From assembly GCA_030696775.1 (NCBI GenBank), contig JAUYRN010000033.1, forward strand, positions 1-64,000: a stretch of DNA of 64,000 nt. Direction: 5' to 3'. The notes below the pieces were generated by a model that saw only the letters and a list, made by a program, of their open reading frames with translations, had not been told where the DNA came from and ran no database searches. Shown here one piece after another: positions 17,849 to 27,633 of the stretch (its first letter is position 1; each line of letters starts with the position of its first letter). The translations under genes were made by a program, and so were the position numbers. The stretch is from Sulfuricurvum sp. Its GTDB lineage: Bacteria > Campylobacterota > Campylobacteria > Campylobacterales > Sulfurimonadaceae.

Positions 17849-18464
17849 TTCCAATTTCTTGTTTGAGTCGGTTAATATAGACGCGGATTGCCCCTTCGCT
17901 GATCGACTCGGAAGCACTCCACAACGCATCCATCATCATCTCTTTGGTCACCACTTCGCCTGCATTTTGAATCAGCAATGCCATCAACAGATACTCTTTA
18001 GGAGAAAAAACGATCTCATTTCCATCCAAAAGAATAGATTTATGATAGGTATCTAAACACAATTCACCTGCGCAATACCGATTATTGACTACTCCTCTGC
18101 GACGTAACAGTGCATGAATACGCAAAAGCAACTCATCCGTTTCAAACGGCTTTTTCAGATAATCATCCGCTCCATTCTCATACGCTTCGCGTAAAACAGT
18201 TGCATCTTTATGAGACGTTAAATAAATAGCCGGTGTTTCATCCAACGATCCCCGAAGTTCTTTAAGCAATGAAAGACCATCGATTAAAGGGACATTAATA
18301 TCGAGAAGATAAAGGTCATAGCGTGATTCGAAGGTTGCATTAAGTGCTTCTTGACCATTTCGGCATAACTGCACGACAAACCCTTCTTCTTCAAGAAAAT
18401 CCTGGATCGATTCACCAAAGAGAAGATCATCTTCAAGAAGGAGAAGTTTAATCGACACGCTCAA
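17799..18464 (-). CDS. OmpR-family response regulator
   Basis: The 221-residue regulator has a receiver domain (EDD at residues 11-13, phosphorylated Asp55 in [12 protein letters not shown], Lys in DDYLKKPFE) and a winged-helix output domain ending in [25 protein letters not shown]. It pairs with the overlapping histidine kinase. Its start overlaps the end of pyrC by 17 bases, and no separate promoter is evident, so pyrC, the two-component pair and ExbBD may share a transcript. The target genes are not known; the adjacent exbB/exbD are natural candidates. Confidence 0.93.
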   Translation of the reverse strand: MSVSIKLLLLEDDLLFGESIQDFLEEEGFVVQLCRNGQEALNATFESRYDLYLLDINVPLIDGLSLLKELRGSLDETPAIYLTSHKDATVLREAYENGADDYLKKPFETDELLLRIHALLRRRGVVNNRYCAGELCLDTYHKSILLDGNEIVFSPKEYLLMALLIQNAGEVVTKEMMMDALWSASESISEGAIRVYINRLKQEIGNERILNVRGMGYRLVS

Positions 18465-19455
18465 TCGACCATGTTAATGTTTCTCCCGCTCTCATGGGTA
18501 CAACCTCACCGTACATCTCAGGTACAACAAAATCTCTTTTAGCGAGAACAACTTCTTTGTATTCAGCACAAATCCCATATATTCTCTGCGCGTTATCACT
18601 GATAAAGGCTTGTAAATTATCCAACTTATTGTGTGCTTCAAAAATCTCACACAACAGTTGCAATGCAATCGGAGCGGTAAAGACTCCTGCCCCGCATCCG
18701 CACGATTCTTTTGCATGTTTTGGGTGCGGAGCGGAATCAGAACCGAACATCACTTTCGGATGGGCTTCAAGCGCTATTTTGAGTAATGCGGCGCGATCTT
18801 CGGGACGTTTGGCAATTGGTTTACAGAATAAATGAGGACGTAACATCCCGCCTGCAACATCATCGAGCGTAATCATCAAGTGATGTACCGTGATCGTCGC
18901 ATAGAGATTTTCATAACGATCTAACATCTCTACTGCCGCGCATGTCGTGATATGTTCCATAATGATTTTGAGTTTCGGGAAATTAAGAGCAAGTTTCTCA
19001 TACACACTCATAAACTCGGCTTCGCGATCCATCACAAAACCTTGTGTCTCTCCATGTACGCAAAGGACAATCCCCAAATCGCTCATTGCTTCTAATGTTT
19101 CACGCATCGGTTCGATGTCAAAACTAACGACTCCGCCCTCAGAATTCGTCGTTGCACCGCTGGGATAGATTTTGATTGCCGTAATATGATCTTTAACACT
19201 TTCCAAAAACTCACGGTTGTAATTTTTATAAAAGAGAGTCATGTATGGCTCAAAATCATCCGATTCCATCGCCACTTTGATACGATGACGATATGCTTTT
19301 ACCGCTTCAAGCGTTGTCACCGGAGGAACGAGGTTAGGCATCACTAACGCACCGCTAAACGTATACGATGTGAGAGGGGCTACGATATTGAGCATATCAC
19401 CATCTCGCAGGTGAACGTGCATATCCAGTGGCATTGTGAGAGTTACAGTTTGCAT
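18448..19455 (-). CDS. pyrC: dihydroorotase, E. coli (class II) type
   Basis: PyrC (335 residues) cyclises N-carbamoyl-aspartate to dihydroorotate in pyrimidine synthesis. [15 protein letters not shown] has the zinc-binding Hx[14 protein letters not shown] the carboxylated lysine, and [16 protein letters not shown] the catalytic aspartate. It starts 2 bases after the phosphomannomutase gene ends. The location next to a two-component system has no obvious functional meaning. Confidence 0.95.
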   Translation of the reverse strand: MQTVTLTMPLDMHVHLRDGDMLNIVAPLTSYTFSGALVMPNLVPPVTTLEAVKAYRHRIKVAMESDDFEPYMTLFYKNYNREFLESVKDHITAIKIYPSGATTNSEGGVVSFDIEPMRETLEAMSDLGIVLCVHGETQGFVMDREAEFMSVYEKLALNFPKLKIIMEHITTCAAVEMLDRYENLYATITVHHLMITLDDVAGGMLRPHLFCKPIAKRPEDRAALLKIALEAHPKVMFGSDSAPHPKHAKESCGCGAGVFTAPIALQLLCEIFEAHNKLDNLQAFISDNAQRIYGICAEYKEVVLAKRDFVVPEMYGEVVPMRAGETLTWSIERVD

Positions 19456-19457
19456 GA

Positions 19458-20828
19458 CTAGACCTTGAGTTGGTTTTGTGCTTCTTGGATAAGCGCATTG
19501 AGTGCATTTTCATAGCGTACCGCTTCGGGCTCTTCGGTGGATTCAAAACGCGTTACTAGTACAGGAGTCGTATTGCTCGCGCGTACCAATCCCCATCCTT
19601 TATCAAATATAACTCGAACACCGTCTACCTCGATAATCTCACGGATAGTTGGAAAATCAGCAGGAGGATTTTTCAACAGTTCCTTGAGTTTATCGATGAG
19701 AGCAAATTTTTCGTGCTCTGTCGTTTTGACTTTGATCTCTTCCGTAGAAAACACTTTTGGAAGTTTTGCAATTTCACCGTCCAAATCAATCCCATCATAA
19801 ATCAACTCCAACATCCGCAACGTTGCATAAATCGCATCGTCATATCCAAAATAACGATCCGCGAAGAAAACGTGCCCGCTTACTTCACATGCCAAATCGG
19901 CATGCAGCTCTTTCATTTTGACTTTGAGATTGGAGTGCCCGGTTTTGTACATCACCGCTGTTGCACCGCGTTCACGTAACGTGTCGTACATCACTTGAGA
20001 ACATTTCACTTCACCAATAACGATCGGATTTTTCATCTTCAGCGCAAATAACAGCGCCATCATGTCGCCTTTGATATTATTTTTGTGGGTCAATACCGCG
20101 ATACGATCACTGTCACCATCATACGCAAAAGCAATATCGCCGCGCTCGGCTAACACTTTCTTAATATCATGAAGATTATGCTCTTCACTAGGATCTGGGT
20201 GATGATTTGGGAATGTTCCGTCTGGATCGACATAAATACCAAAAGTATCCAATTCAAGCGCACTGAAAATATCCACCAAACCAAGTCCTGCCACACCGTT
20301 ACCGCAGTCGTAAACAATCTTTTCTTTCATGCCGCGCAAATGCGAAAATGCTTTAATCATATAGGCTTTATAACGACTTAATGCATCGATTTCGACAACG
20401 TCACGAGGAGTTTTAAGAGGAAACGGAAGGATGTCAATCGTCCGCCCGAGAGCATAAATCGATTCACCGAAAAAAGGAAGTTTGTTAATGGTAATTTTAA
20501 ACCCGTTGTATTCACTCGGATTGTGAGAGCCGGTAATCATTACTGAAGCGCACGCCGTTTTTCCATCAAACTCTTGATAATTGCAAAAATAATTCACCGG
20601 AGTAGGAACCATACCCATACCCAATACTTTCATTCCGCCAGCATTGAGCCCTGCAGTCAAATATTCAAACAAAATAGGAGAATGTGAACGGGCATCATAC
20701 CCAACTGCAACGTATTCACCGTACGGACGCATCTCATCAGCAAGTGCATAACCCAATCGAGTAATTGTCTCTTCATTAAGCTCTTCTTCAAAAATTCCCC
20801 GAATGTCATATTCACGATAAATATTCAT
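19458..20828 (-). CDS. manB: phosphomannomutase/phosphoglucomutase
   Basis: The 456-residue hexose-phosphate mutase interconverts the 6- and 1-phosphates of mannose or glucose. [14 protein letters not shown] contains the phosphorylated serine, [10 protein letters not shown] the magnesium loop, [22 protein letters not shown] the sugar-binding loop and [13 protein letters not shown] the phosphate site. It probably supplies glucose-1-phosphate or mannose-1-phosphate for the glycan locus 12 kb away. It has its own -10 box at 20862-20857. The name manB is chosen by similarity; algC-type dual specificity is equally possible. Confidence 0.88.
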   Translation of the reverse strand: MNIYREYDIRGIFEEELNEETITRLGYALADEMRPYGEYVAVGYDARSHSPILFEYLTAGLNAGGMKVLGMGMVPTPVNYFCNYQEFDGKTACASVMITGSHNPSEYNGFKITINKLPFFGESIYALGRTIDILPFPLKTPRDVVEIDALSRYKAYMIKAFSHLRGMKEKIVYDCGNGVAGLGLVDIFSALELDTFGIYVDPDGTFPNHHPDPSEEHNLHDIKKVLAERGDIAFAYDGDSDRIAVLTHKNNIKGDMMALLFALKMKNPIVIGEVKCSQVMYDTLRERGATAVMYKTGHSNLKVKMKELHADLACEVSGHVFFADRYFGYDDAIYATLRMLELIYDGIDLDGEIAKLPKVFSTEEIKVKTTEHEKFALIDKLKELLKNPPADFPTIREIIEVDGVRVIFDKGWGLVRASNTTPVLVTRFESTEEPEAVRYENALNALIQEAQNQLKV

Positions 20829-20856
20829 AGCTGCCCTTTTAAATCAATATTAACAA

Positions 20857-20862
20857 ATTATA
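20857..20862 (-). promoter_or_regulatory. -10 box of the phosphomannomutase-pyrC unit
   Basis: TATAAT reads on the minus strand at 20862-20857, 29 bases upstream of the ATG at 20828. No convincing -35 is present. It would start the run of genes phosphomannomutase, pyrC, response regulator, kinase, exbB, exbD and oxygenase, which have gaps of at most 3 bases. Confidence 0.5.
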
Positions 20863-20949
20863 CAACGCGGTGGTTAAAAGAGTCTTTTGCAGGGCGAAAA
20901 GCCCAATGGAAGAATAGTAAAAAAGTGTTACAACAGTGTTAAGAGAGGA

Positions 20950-22128
20950 CTAAATTGCGCGTTTGAATTCAGGATATGCTTCAAGACCGCATTCGCTGAC
21001 ATCAAGACCCTGCTGCTGTTCCTCATCAGTTGCACGGAATGGAAATACTTTATTGATAAGATAGATAACAACAAACGAAACAGTGAATACAAACACGGCA
21101 ATCTCTGCTACCCCTTTGAGCTGATTCAACAAGGTGATATTTTTGCTAACATCACTCGCGAAAATTCCCACGGCAAGTGTTCCCCAAATACCATTGACGA
21201 GGTGAACTGACAGCGCCCCGACCGGATCATCAATACGCACTTTATCAAACAACGGAATCGCAACAACAACCAAAATTCCGCCGATGAAACCTACGGCTAA
21301 CGCGTCATAAAGGCTAAATAAATGTGCCCCCGCCGTGACAGCAACCAATCCGCCCAGCGCACCGTTGAGAATCATCGTGATATCAAAAAGTTTGTAACGG
21401 ATATAAATCAAAATTCCGGCAGATATTGCCCCGGAAAGACCTGCAATATTGGTATTAAAAATTGTCAGTGCGACACTGTCTGCCAACTCTTTGGTCGAGA
21501 TACCGCCAACAGAACCGCCGTTAAATCCGAACCATCCAATCCATAACAACATTGCGCCCAAAACGACGAGAGGAATGTTCGATGCAGGGATCACACGCAT
21601 TTGACCATGAACGTATCGACCCTTACGTGATCCAATGACTAAAATTGCTGCAAGCAACGCCCATCCTCCCGTAGAGTGGATCACCGTAGAACCCGCCAAA
21701 TCGACCATATTCAAATCAAAAATCGTCTCTTTAAGCCAATCACTTCCCCAGCTGATATTAACCGCTGTCGGATAGATGAATGCACCCATAATGATGGTGA
21801 ACAACGTCAACGGCAACAGTCTTGTCCGTTCACCGACACCACCGCTCATAATATTAATCGCTTTACCGACAAACGCCATCTGAAACATAAAAAATGCCCA
21901 TTTACTCATCGTCGCACTTTGCAATTCGCCAAAAGCCAATGCGTATCCGACCAAAATAAACGCCATAGAAGCCACAGCATAAATCATCACATTGACCGTA
22001 AGCACACTAGAAACGTTTTTTGTCCGAACCAAACCTGCTTCGAGCATCGCGAATCCGGGAACCATTAAAATAATAAGAGTAATAGAGAAAAGGGTAAAGA
22101 GGGTATCGATAACGTACGCAGTATCCAT
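20950..22128 (-). CDS. amt: ammonium transporter (second Amt)
   Basis: The 392-residue Amt/Mep/Rh channel has about eleven hydrophobic segments and no cleavable signal peptide. Conserved features are PGFAMLEAGLVRTKN near residue 25, the pore histidines in AGSTVIHSTGG and ALSVHLVNGIWG, and WFGFNGGS. It is the third gene of an amt-glnK-amt group on the minus strand but follows a terminator, and has its own -10 and an upstream palindrome shared with the first amt. It differs enough from the first Amt to be an old paralogue rather than a recent copy. Confidence 0.95.
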   Translation of the reverse strand: MDTAYVIDTLFTLFSITLIILMVPGFAMLEAGLVRTKNVSSVLTVNVMIYAVASMAFILVGYALAFGELQSATMSKWAFFMFQMAFVGKAINIMSGGVGERTRLLPLTLFTIIMGAFIYPTAVNISWGSDWLKETIFDLNMVDLAGSTVIHSTGGWALLAAILVIGSRKGRYVHGQMRVIPASNIPLVVLGAMLLWIGWFGFNGGSVGGISTKELADSVALTIFNTNIAGLSGAISAGILIYIRYKLFDITMILNGALGGLVAVTAGAHLFSLYDALAVGFIGGILVVVAIPLFDKVRIDDPVGALSVHLVNGIWGTLAVGIFASDVSKNITLLNQLKGVAEIAVFVFTVSFVVIYLINKVFPFRATDEEQQQGLDVSECGLEAYPEFKRAI

Positions 22129-22160
22129 GCAACACCTTTGATTTTAAACTAAAGGTGTGC

Positions 22161-22217
22161 ATTATATATCCAATTAAATGGATTTGAGAAGAAGTAGTGA
22201 TTAAAATTTAATCACTA
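22161..22217 (-). promoter_or_regulatory. promoter and palindromic operator of the second amt gene
   Basis: A -10 box TATAAT lies at 22166-22161 (minus strand), 33 bases before the ATG. At 22195-22217 is a 23-base palindrome, TAGTGATTAAA-N-TTTAATCACTA, with both 11-base arms perfect. Its centre is 43 bases upstream of the -10 centre, just behind the -35 position, where only a poor -35 is found. The same element at the same spacing precedes the other amt gene, so an activator or regulator site for nitrogen control is likely. Confidence 0.65.
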
Positions 22218-22220
22218 TAG

Positions 22221-22266
22221 AAAAAAAGCACATAAATGTGCGCGGGCTCACTGCCGAAGTGAACCC
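22221..22266 (-). terminator. terminator after glnK
   Basis: On the minus strand, downstream of the glnK stop, comes a hairpin with arms GGGTTCACT and AGTGAGCCC (22266-22244, one G-T pair), then a second hairpin GCACA-TTTA-TGTGC (22241-22228) followed by seven T (22227-22221). The second is a standard intrinsic terminator and separates glnK from the second amt. Confidence 0.8.
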
Positions 22267-22311
22267 AGTGTTAACGTAGTAATCGGGACGAGTTCCGATT
22301 GCGTGTTGTTA

Positions 22312-22671
<360 letters not shown>

Positions 22672-22745
22672 TTAGAAAACTCAAGACTATGGTCAAAAAA
22701 TCTGCCTCATAAGAGACAAGCTTTAGTGCCATAGCGGCTAGCGTA

Positions 22746-22769
22746 GCCAAAGGGATGAATTCCTTTGGC
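22746..22769 (-). other. hairpin between amt and glnK
   Basis: GCCAAAGG (22746-22753) and CCTTTGGC (22762-22769) form an 8-base perfect stem with an 8-base loop, 14 bases past the end of the first amt. No T-run follows, so it is more likely an mRNA-stabilising or processing hairpin than a terminator. Confidence 0.5.
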
Positions 22770-22782
22770 GTTCAATTATGGT

Positions 22783-24111
22783 TTATAAATTAAACCCACG
22801 TTCACCGTGAACTGATTCATCAAGACCCATGCTCTCTTCTTCTTCATTCACACGTGATCCACCTGTAATTGCCATAGCGATATAATACACTACAACCGTT
22901 CCAATCAAGGTAAATGCACCAACAAGTGCTACCGATTCAAGTTGAACCATGATTTGTCCCATACGATCACCTGATGCTTTAAGAGGACCATCCCAAAGTA
23001 GTGCTTTATCATTGACAGCGAAGATACCCGTTGCAATCGCACCCCAAAGACCCGCGATAAAGTGAACACCAAACGCATCCAAACTATCATCATAACCCAA
23101 TTTCTTCTTCATAATCATGACACCGAAGAATGCAACGATTGCACCCGTAATCCCGATAATGAAAGCTCCTGGAACCAAAACAAATCCTGCAGCTGGTGTA
23201 ATCGCAACAAGTCCAGCAATAGCACCTGTAGCCGCACCTAGCAGTGTTGCTTTTTTGAATACCATATATTCCAATAAGATCCATGTAATTGTTGCAATAG
23301 ATGCAGCGATTGTTGTTGTCAAATACGCAACACCAGCGATTGCATTAGCACCAAATGCAGATCCGCCGTTAAAGCCGTACCAACCGAACCATAGTAATCC
23401 TGCACCAAGAGCTGTCAAAATAACGCTCGCAGGCTTCATTGCTGTTTTTGGATAACCGGCACGTTTGCCAACCAAAAGAGCCAATACCAAACCAGCTAAA
23501 CCACCATTCATGTGAACAACTGTACCACCCGCGAAGTCAAGAGCACCTTCGTTGAAAAGGTAACCGCCGCCCCATACCATATGCGCAATAGGAGCATAAA
23601 CTGCCAAAACCCAAATCGCAACAAACACCATCCATGTAGAGAACTTTATACGCTCAATAACTGAACCTGCTGCAATTGCAACGGTAATGGCTGCAAACGT
23701 ACCTTGGAAAACAACAAAAACATATTTAGGGTAAAGCTGACCTAACTCAACATTTGTAAAATCTGTCCACGTAATACCGTTAAGCATAACATTGCCAAAT
23801 CCGCCGATAACTTGATTTAACGGTCCTTCCATCGTTCCAAATGCGAGTGAGTATCCTGCGATAATCCACACGATAAAAGCAACCACAAATGCACCAAAAA
23901 CCATTGCATAGGTATTAAGTACATTTTTTGCTCTCGTCATACCGCCGTAAAACAGCGCCAATCCAACTGGTGTCATAAGCATTACTAATGCTGTTGACAT
24001 CATCATCCACGCTGTATCACCTGAATTAAGTACAGGTTCGACCACAGCAGCCGCATCTTCTGCCAATGCCAACATAGGCAAAAACAATAATGATAGAATG
24101 AATTTCTTCAT
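22783..24111 (-). CDS. amt: ammonium transporter (first Amt, with signal peptide)
   Basis: The 442-residue Amt starts with a cleavable signal (KKFILSLLFLPMLALA, cut near residue 17), as in AmtB. Then come MTPVGLALFYGGMTRAKNVLNT, pore histidines in AGGTVVHMNGG and FGVHFIAGLWG, and LLWFGWYGFNGGS. The C-terminal tail (EEEESMGLDESVHGERGF) carries the G-L-D-x-x-x-H-G-E motif that contacts P-II proteins. It is the first gene of amt-glnK. GGAG lies 7 bases before the ATG. Control is probably through the palindrome upstream (24186-24208). Confidence 0.96.
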   Translation of the reverse strand: MKKFILSLLFLPMLALAEDAAAVVEPVLNSGDTAWMMMSTALVMLMTPVGLALFYGGMTRAKNVLNTYAMVFGAFVVAFIVWIIAGYSLAFGTMEGPLNQVIGGFGNVMLNGITWTDFTNVELGQLYPKYVFVVFQGTFAAITVAIAAGSVIERIKFSTWMVFVAIWVLAVYAPIAHMVWGGGYLFNEGALDFAGGTVVHMNGGLAGLVLALLVGKRAGYPKTAMKPASVILTALGAGLLWFGWYGFNGGSAFGANAIAGVAYLTTTIAASIATITWILLEYMVFKKATLLGAATGAIAGLVAITPAAGFVLVPGAFIIGITGAIVAFFGVMIMKKKLGYDDSLDAFGVHFIAGLWGAIATGIFAVNDKALLWDGPLKASGDRMGQIMVQLESVALVGAFTLIGTVVVYYIAMAITGGSRVNEEEESMGLDESVHGERGFNL

Positions 24112-24150
24112 CTTTACTCCTTTAAATGTGTTATCAAAAACTCAACCACC

Positions 24151-24208
24151 ATTCTACAGACAAAACAAAGCAGTTATCTGTGAATAAGTGCTTAAAATTT
24201 AATCACCT
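24151..24208 (-). promoter_or_regulatory. promoter and operator of the first amt gene
   Basis: A -10 box TAGAAT reads at 24156-24151 (minus), 40 bases before the ATG. At 24186-24208 is AGTGNTTAAA-N-TTTAATCAC, a nearly perfect copy of the palindrome at the second amt; the left arm has one changed base. Its centre is 44 bases from the -10 centre, against 43 at the other gene. The shared sequence and spacing support a common regulator. Confidence 0.6.
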
Positions 24209-24218
24209 TCCTCTCTTA

Positions 24219-24263
24219 TGAAGATTAAGTCTCATTTAGTTATAATCGAAAACTTAATCTTCA
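24219..24263 (+). promoter_or_regulatory. gyrA promoter flanked by a 12-base inverted repeat
   Basis: TATAAT at 24241-24246 lies 33 bases before the gyrA ATG. It is bracketed by a perfect 12-base inverted repeat, TGAAGATTAAGT (24219-24230) and ACTTAATCTTCA (24252-24263), with a 21-base spacer, so arm centres are about three helical turns apart. The right arm lies over and after the expected start site. A regulator bridging the -10 is one reading; a supercoiling-sensitive structure is another. Confidence 0.55.
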
Positions 24264-24279
24264 CTTTTTCGGGGACTGC

Positions 24280-26769
24280 ATGAACGATTTGCTAGACAAC
24301 AGCGAAATTCACGATATTAATATAGAAGACACACTTAAGAGTAGTTATCTCGACTATTCAATGAGTGTTATCATCGGACGGGCATTGCCTGACGTACGTG
24401 ATGGACTTAAACCGGTTCATAGACGTATTTTGTATGCAATGGACAAACTTAGCCTATCTGCAGGTGCTAAATACAAAAAATCAGCCCGTATCGTCGGTGA
24501 CGTAATCGGTCAATACCATCCGCACGGTGACACATCTGTTTATGATGCACTTGTCCGTATGGCGCAGCCCTTTGCGATGCGCATGCCGCTTGTAGATGGT
24601 CAAGGAAACTTTGGTTCGGTCGATGGAGACAATGCAGCAGCCATGCGTTATACCGAAGCACGCATGACCCGCTATGCAGGTGAACTTCTCAAAGATCTTG
24701 AAAAAGATACCGTCAATATGGTAGAAAACTACGATGGGACAACCGTTGAGCCTGTCGTTCTTCCTGCACGTGTTCCTAATCTTCTTATTAATGGTTCTAG
24801 CGGTATTGCAGTCGGTATGGCTACGAATATCCCTCCTCACAACCCAAAAGAAGTTCTGAGTGCATTGGTCCATCTTATGGACAATCCTAATGCTTCTCTC
24901 ATTGAGATCATGCAATTTATTAAAGCTCCTGATTTTCCTACCGGCGGAACGATTTACGGTAAAAAAGGGATTTTGGACGCTTACGAAACCGGCCGTGGAC
25001 GTATCCGTGTACGTGCCAAGACTCATATCGAGAAAAAAGCCAATAAAGACGTTATTGTTATTGATGAGCTTCCATACCAAGTCAATAAAGCACGTCTTAT
25101 CGAAACCATCGCTGATCTAGTTAAAGATAAATATATCGAGGGAATCAGCGAAATTCGTGATGAATCGGATCGCGAAGGAATTCGTGTCGTAATCGAGCTT
25201 AAACGTGATGCGATGAGTGAAATCGTTCTCAACAATCTTTACAAATCAACCAATATGGAAACAACCTTTGGGATTATTATGCTTTCGGTTTTCAACCAAG
25301 AGCCTCGTATATTCTCACTCCTTGAAATGCTGGGCCATTTTGTTAATCACCGTAAAACTGTCATTATTCGTCGAACGATTTTTGACCTTGAAAAAGCCAA
25401 AGCCCGAGCACACATCTTAGAAGGTTTGAAAAAAGCGCTTGATCACATCGAAGCGATTATCAAACTCATCCGTGCAAGTAAAGATGGCGAAAACGCTAAA
25501 AATGGACTGATTGAAGAGTTTGGTTTCTCTCCTATTCAAGCCCAAGCGATTTTGGATATGCGTCTTCAACGTTTAACAGGATTAGAGCGTGAAAAAATCG
25601 AAAATGAACTCAAAGAAATTTTGGCACATGTCGAATATCTAGAGAGCATTCTTAGAAGCGAAGAAGTTCTCAAAGATATTATTAAAGGTGAATTTGTTGA
25701 ACTCTTAGAACAGTTTAATATCGATCGCGTCACCGAAATCGAAGACAACTATGACGACATCAACATCGAAGACTTGATTCCAAATGAGCCAATGGTTGTT
25801 ACCATCTCTCACCGTGGTTACATCAAGCGTGTCCCTCTTGTAGCGTACGAAAAACAAAAACGTGGTGGAAAAGGCAAAATCGCTGCAACCACCTACGATG
25901 ATGACTTTATCGAAAAATTCTTTACGTGCAATACTCACGACACGTTGATGTTTGTCACGGATCGCGGACAACTCCACTGGCTCAAAGTGTACAAAATCCC
26001 TGAAGGATCTCGTACCGCAAAAGGTAAAGCGGTTGTCAATCTTATCAATCTCGAAGCCGATGAGAAAATTCGTTCAATCATCCCTACAAGCGATTTTGAT
26101 GAAAACAAATCTCTCGTATTCTTTACTCAAAACGGAGTCGTCAAACGTACAGCTCTTAGTGAGTTTTCAAATGTTCGAAGCAATGGAGTTCGTGCGATTG
26201 TTCTTGATGATGACGATGCTCTGATTACAGCCTACATTGCAACAGAAGAGACAAAATACCTCTTTATCGTTACAAAATACGCACAATGTATCAAATTTGA
26301 GATTGAAAAAACCAGAGATCAAGGACGTAGTACTCGCGGTGTTCGTGGTATCAAGTTTAAAATCGAAGGTGACGTAGTAGTAGACGCTAACATTATTAAA
26401 AATGACGAGCAAGAAATTTTGATGGTGAGTGAAAAAGGGATCGGGAAACGTACAACTGCTGAAGAATACCGTCTCACTAATCGTGCAGGAACAGGCGTCA
26501 TCGCAATGAAACTCAATGCTAAAACTGGAACAACGGTTGTAGGATGTCTCATGGTCGATGAAACGATGGATATGATGGCACTGACTAAAGCAGGAAAAAT
26601 GATTCGTGTTGATATGCAAACCATAGCAAAATCAGGACGCAATACCAGCGGTGTTTATATCATCAAAGGTGATGATGTCAAAAGTATTTCCCGTTGTCCG
26701 AAAAAAGAAGATGATGACGAAGATGGAGAAGAAGGTGAAATCGAAGAAGGAACATTAGGTTTGGAATAG
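24280..26769 (+). CDS. gyrA: DNA gyrase subunit A
   Basis: GyrA (829 residues) cuts and rejoins DNA in type II supercoiling. The catalytic tyrosine is Tyr124 in [11 protein letters not shown]. The quinolone-determining region reads [18 protein letters not shown] with Thr85 and Asp89, the usual wild-type residues of Campylobacterota. The C-terminal beta-pinwheel carries a GyrA box (KQKRGGKGK at about residues 528-536). The tail is acidic ([17 protein letters not shown]). GGGGAC precedes the ATG. The order gyrA-flgP-flgQ-flgR-asd matches what I recall from Campylobacter jejuni. Confidence 0.98.
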   Translation: MNDLLDNSEIHDINIEDTLKSSYLDYSMSVIIGRALPDVRDGLKPVHRRILYAMDKLSLSAGAKYKKSARIVGDVIGQYHPHGDTSVYDALVRMAQPFAMRMPLVDGQGNFGSVDGDNAAAMRYTEARMTRYAGELLKDLEKDTVNMVENYDGTTVEPVVLPARVPNLLINGSSGIAVGMATNIPPHNPKEVLSALVHLMDNPNASLIEIMQFIKAPDFPTGGTIYGKKGILDAYETGRGRIRVRAKTHIEKKANKDVIVIDELPYQVNKARLIETIADLVKDKYIEGISEIRDESDREGIRVVIELKRDAMSEIVLNNLYKSTNMETTFGIIMLSVFNQEPRIFSLLEMLGHFVNHRKTVIIRRTIFDLEKAKARAHILEGLKKALDHIEAIIKLIRASKDGENAKNGLIEEFGFSPIQAQAILDMRLQRLTGLEREKIENELKEILAHVEYLESILRSEEVLKDIIKGEFVELLEQFNIDRVTEIEDNYDDINIEDLIPNEPMVVTISHRGYIKRVPLVAYEKQKRGGKGKIAATTYDDDFIEKFFTCNTHDTLMFVTDRGQLHWLKVYKIPEGSRTAKGKAVVNLINLEADEKIRSIIPTSDFDENKSLVFFTQNGVVKRTALSEFSNVRSNGVRAIVLDDDDALITAYIATEETKYLFIVTKYAQCIKFEIEKTRDQGRSTRGVRGIKFKIEGDVVVDANIIKNDEQEILMVSEKGIGKRTTAEEYRLTNRAGTGVIAMKLNAKTGTTVVGCLMVDETMDMMALTKAGKMIRVDMQTIAKSGRNTSGVYIIKGDDVKSISRCPKKEDDDEDGEEGEIEEGTLGLE

Positions 26770-26816
26770 TATTTGCTTAAGTCAGATATTATTTAGCCTA
26801 TTAAAGGAACCTAACC

Positions 26817-27266
26817 ATGAAATACTCATTAGCTTTGGCATTTATCCTCAGCGCATCCTTCTTGCAAGCAGGACTTCTATCATCGAATGATGAAAAAGTT
26901 CGCTGTGTTTACAGTGGCACAGATGGCAATTGTGTAGAACCCTCTCTAACAGCAACACGTGAACTTGTCATTACTGTCTTTGGACAAGGTGTTGCACCTA
27001 CGGTAACCGCTTCACCTGCACAAGCATATGCATTAGCAAAACGTGCTGCAATGGCTGATGGATACCGTCAGATTGCTGAGCGTGTTCAAGGTGTTCATGT
27101 TGAAGGTCAAGACTTTGTCAAAAATATGATGCTTCAGCGTTCAACCGTTCGTACTTCAGTTGAAGCTATGGTACGAGGTGCTAATGTGATGGATACTACT
27201 TTTAAAGACGGTTTATGCGAAATCGAACTCGAAATCGTCCTCTCCTACTCACAGCTTTCCAAATAA
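26817..27266 (+). CDS. flgP: LPP20-family flagellar protein FlgP
   Basis: The 149-residue protein has a signal peptide (KYSLALAFILSASFLQA) followed by the LPP20/FlgP-type domain with AQAYALAKRAAMADGYRQIAERVQGVHVEG split over residues 64-93 and a C-terminal strand CEIELEIVLSYSQL. In Campylobacter, FlgP forms the basal disc of the flagellar motor under the outer membrane. Position between gyrA and flgR supports the name. Unlike typical FlgP lipoproteins, no cysteine follows the predicted cleavage site (LQAGLLSS), so lipid attachment is not expected. AAAGGAACC precedes the ATG. Confidence 0.75.
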   Translation: MKYSLALAFILSASFLQAGLLSSNDEKVRCVYSGTDGNCVEPSLTATRELVITVFGQGVAPTVTASPAQAYALAKRAAMADGYRQIAERVQGVHVEGQDFVKNMMLQRSTVRTSVEAMVRGANVMDTTFKDGLCEIELEIVLSYSQLSK

Positions 27267-27619
27267 TTATTACGTGTACACTGATAGGAGATGATTTTCT
27301 TATCGGTTACCGCGTTACAACGAAAAACTCTGCTGTTCAAACTGAAAAACTCTCTGTATCAAAATCTATGACTCCGTGCAATGGAGTAAAAAAAAATACT
27401 TTAATCCTCCCTCGCAAATTAAACGACCTTTTAGTAACAACTCTTAAAAATAATGAAGAAGAATTTTTCACATTCGTAACACAGCAAACATTCCATCTGC
27501 AAAGCCATCAAGTCATTGAAGAACAATCTCACAACTCCACAGAAACTCTCACCCTTCCAACACACTGCTATGCAGTCGAGTTTAATGATGACACTGCTAC
27601 AATAACCTTATTACAATAA
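27215..27619 (+). CDS. secreted protein in the flgQ position
   Basis: The 134-residue ORF starts inside flgP in another frame (52-base overlap). That start yields a convincing signal peptide: basic MRNRTRNRP, then LLLTAFQIIITCTLIG. A downstream start would remove it, so I keep 27215 although the Shine-Dalgarno box (AAAGACGG) is weak. The mature part has two cysteines and many Thr/Asn residues, with no recognised domain. The place between flgP and flgR is that of flgQ in Campylobacter, a motility protein, but the sequence itself does not let me confirm it. Confidence 0.6.
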   Translation: MRNRTRNRPLLLTAFQIIITCTLIGDDFLIGYRVTTKNSAVQTEKLSVSKSMTPCNGVKKNTLILPRKLNDLLVTTLKNNEEEFFTFVTQQTFHLQSHQVIEEQSHNSTETLTLPTHCYAVEFNDDTATITLLQ

Positions 27620-27633
27620 GGGATTTATCTACC

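Noticed and set aside
20885-20905. GGGC-GAAAA-GCCC hairpin as terminator of the second amt
   Set aside because: Only four base pairs, and the following bases on the minus strand are not a T-run; too weak to call.
22783-24111. 23117-23455 and other frames inside amt
   Set aside because: Antisense shadow frames of a conserved membrane channel gene.
24467-25080. Long minus-strand open frames within gyrA
   Set aside because: They are antisense to a conserved gyrase gene, have no Shine-Dalgarno box and no recognisable domain; shadow frames.
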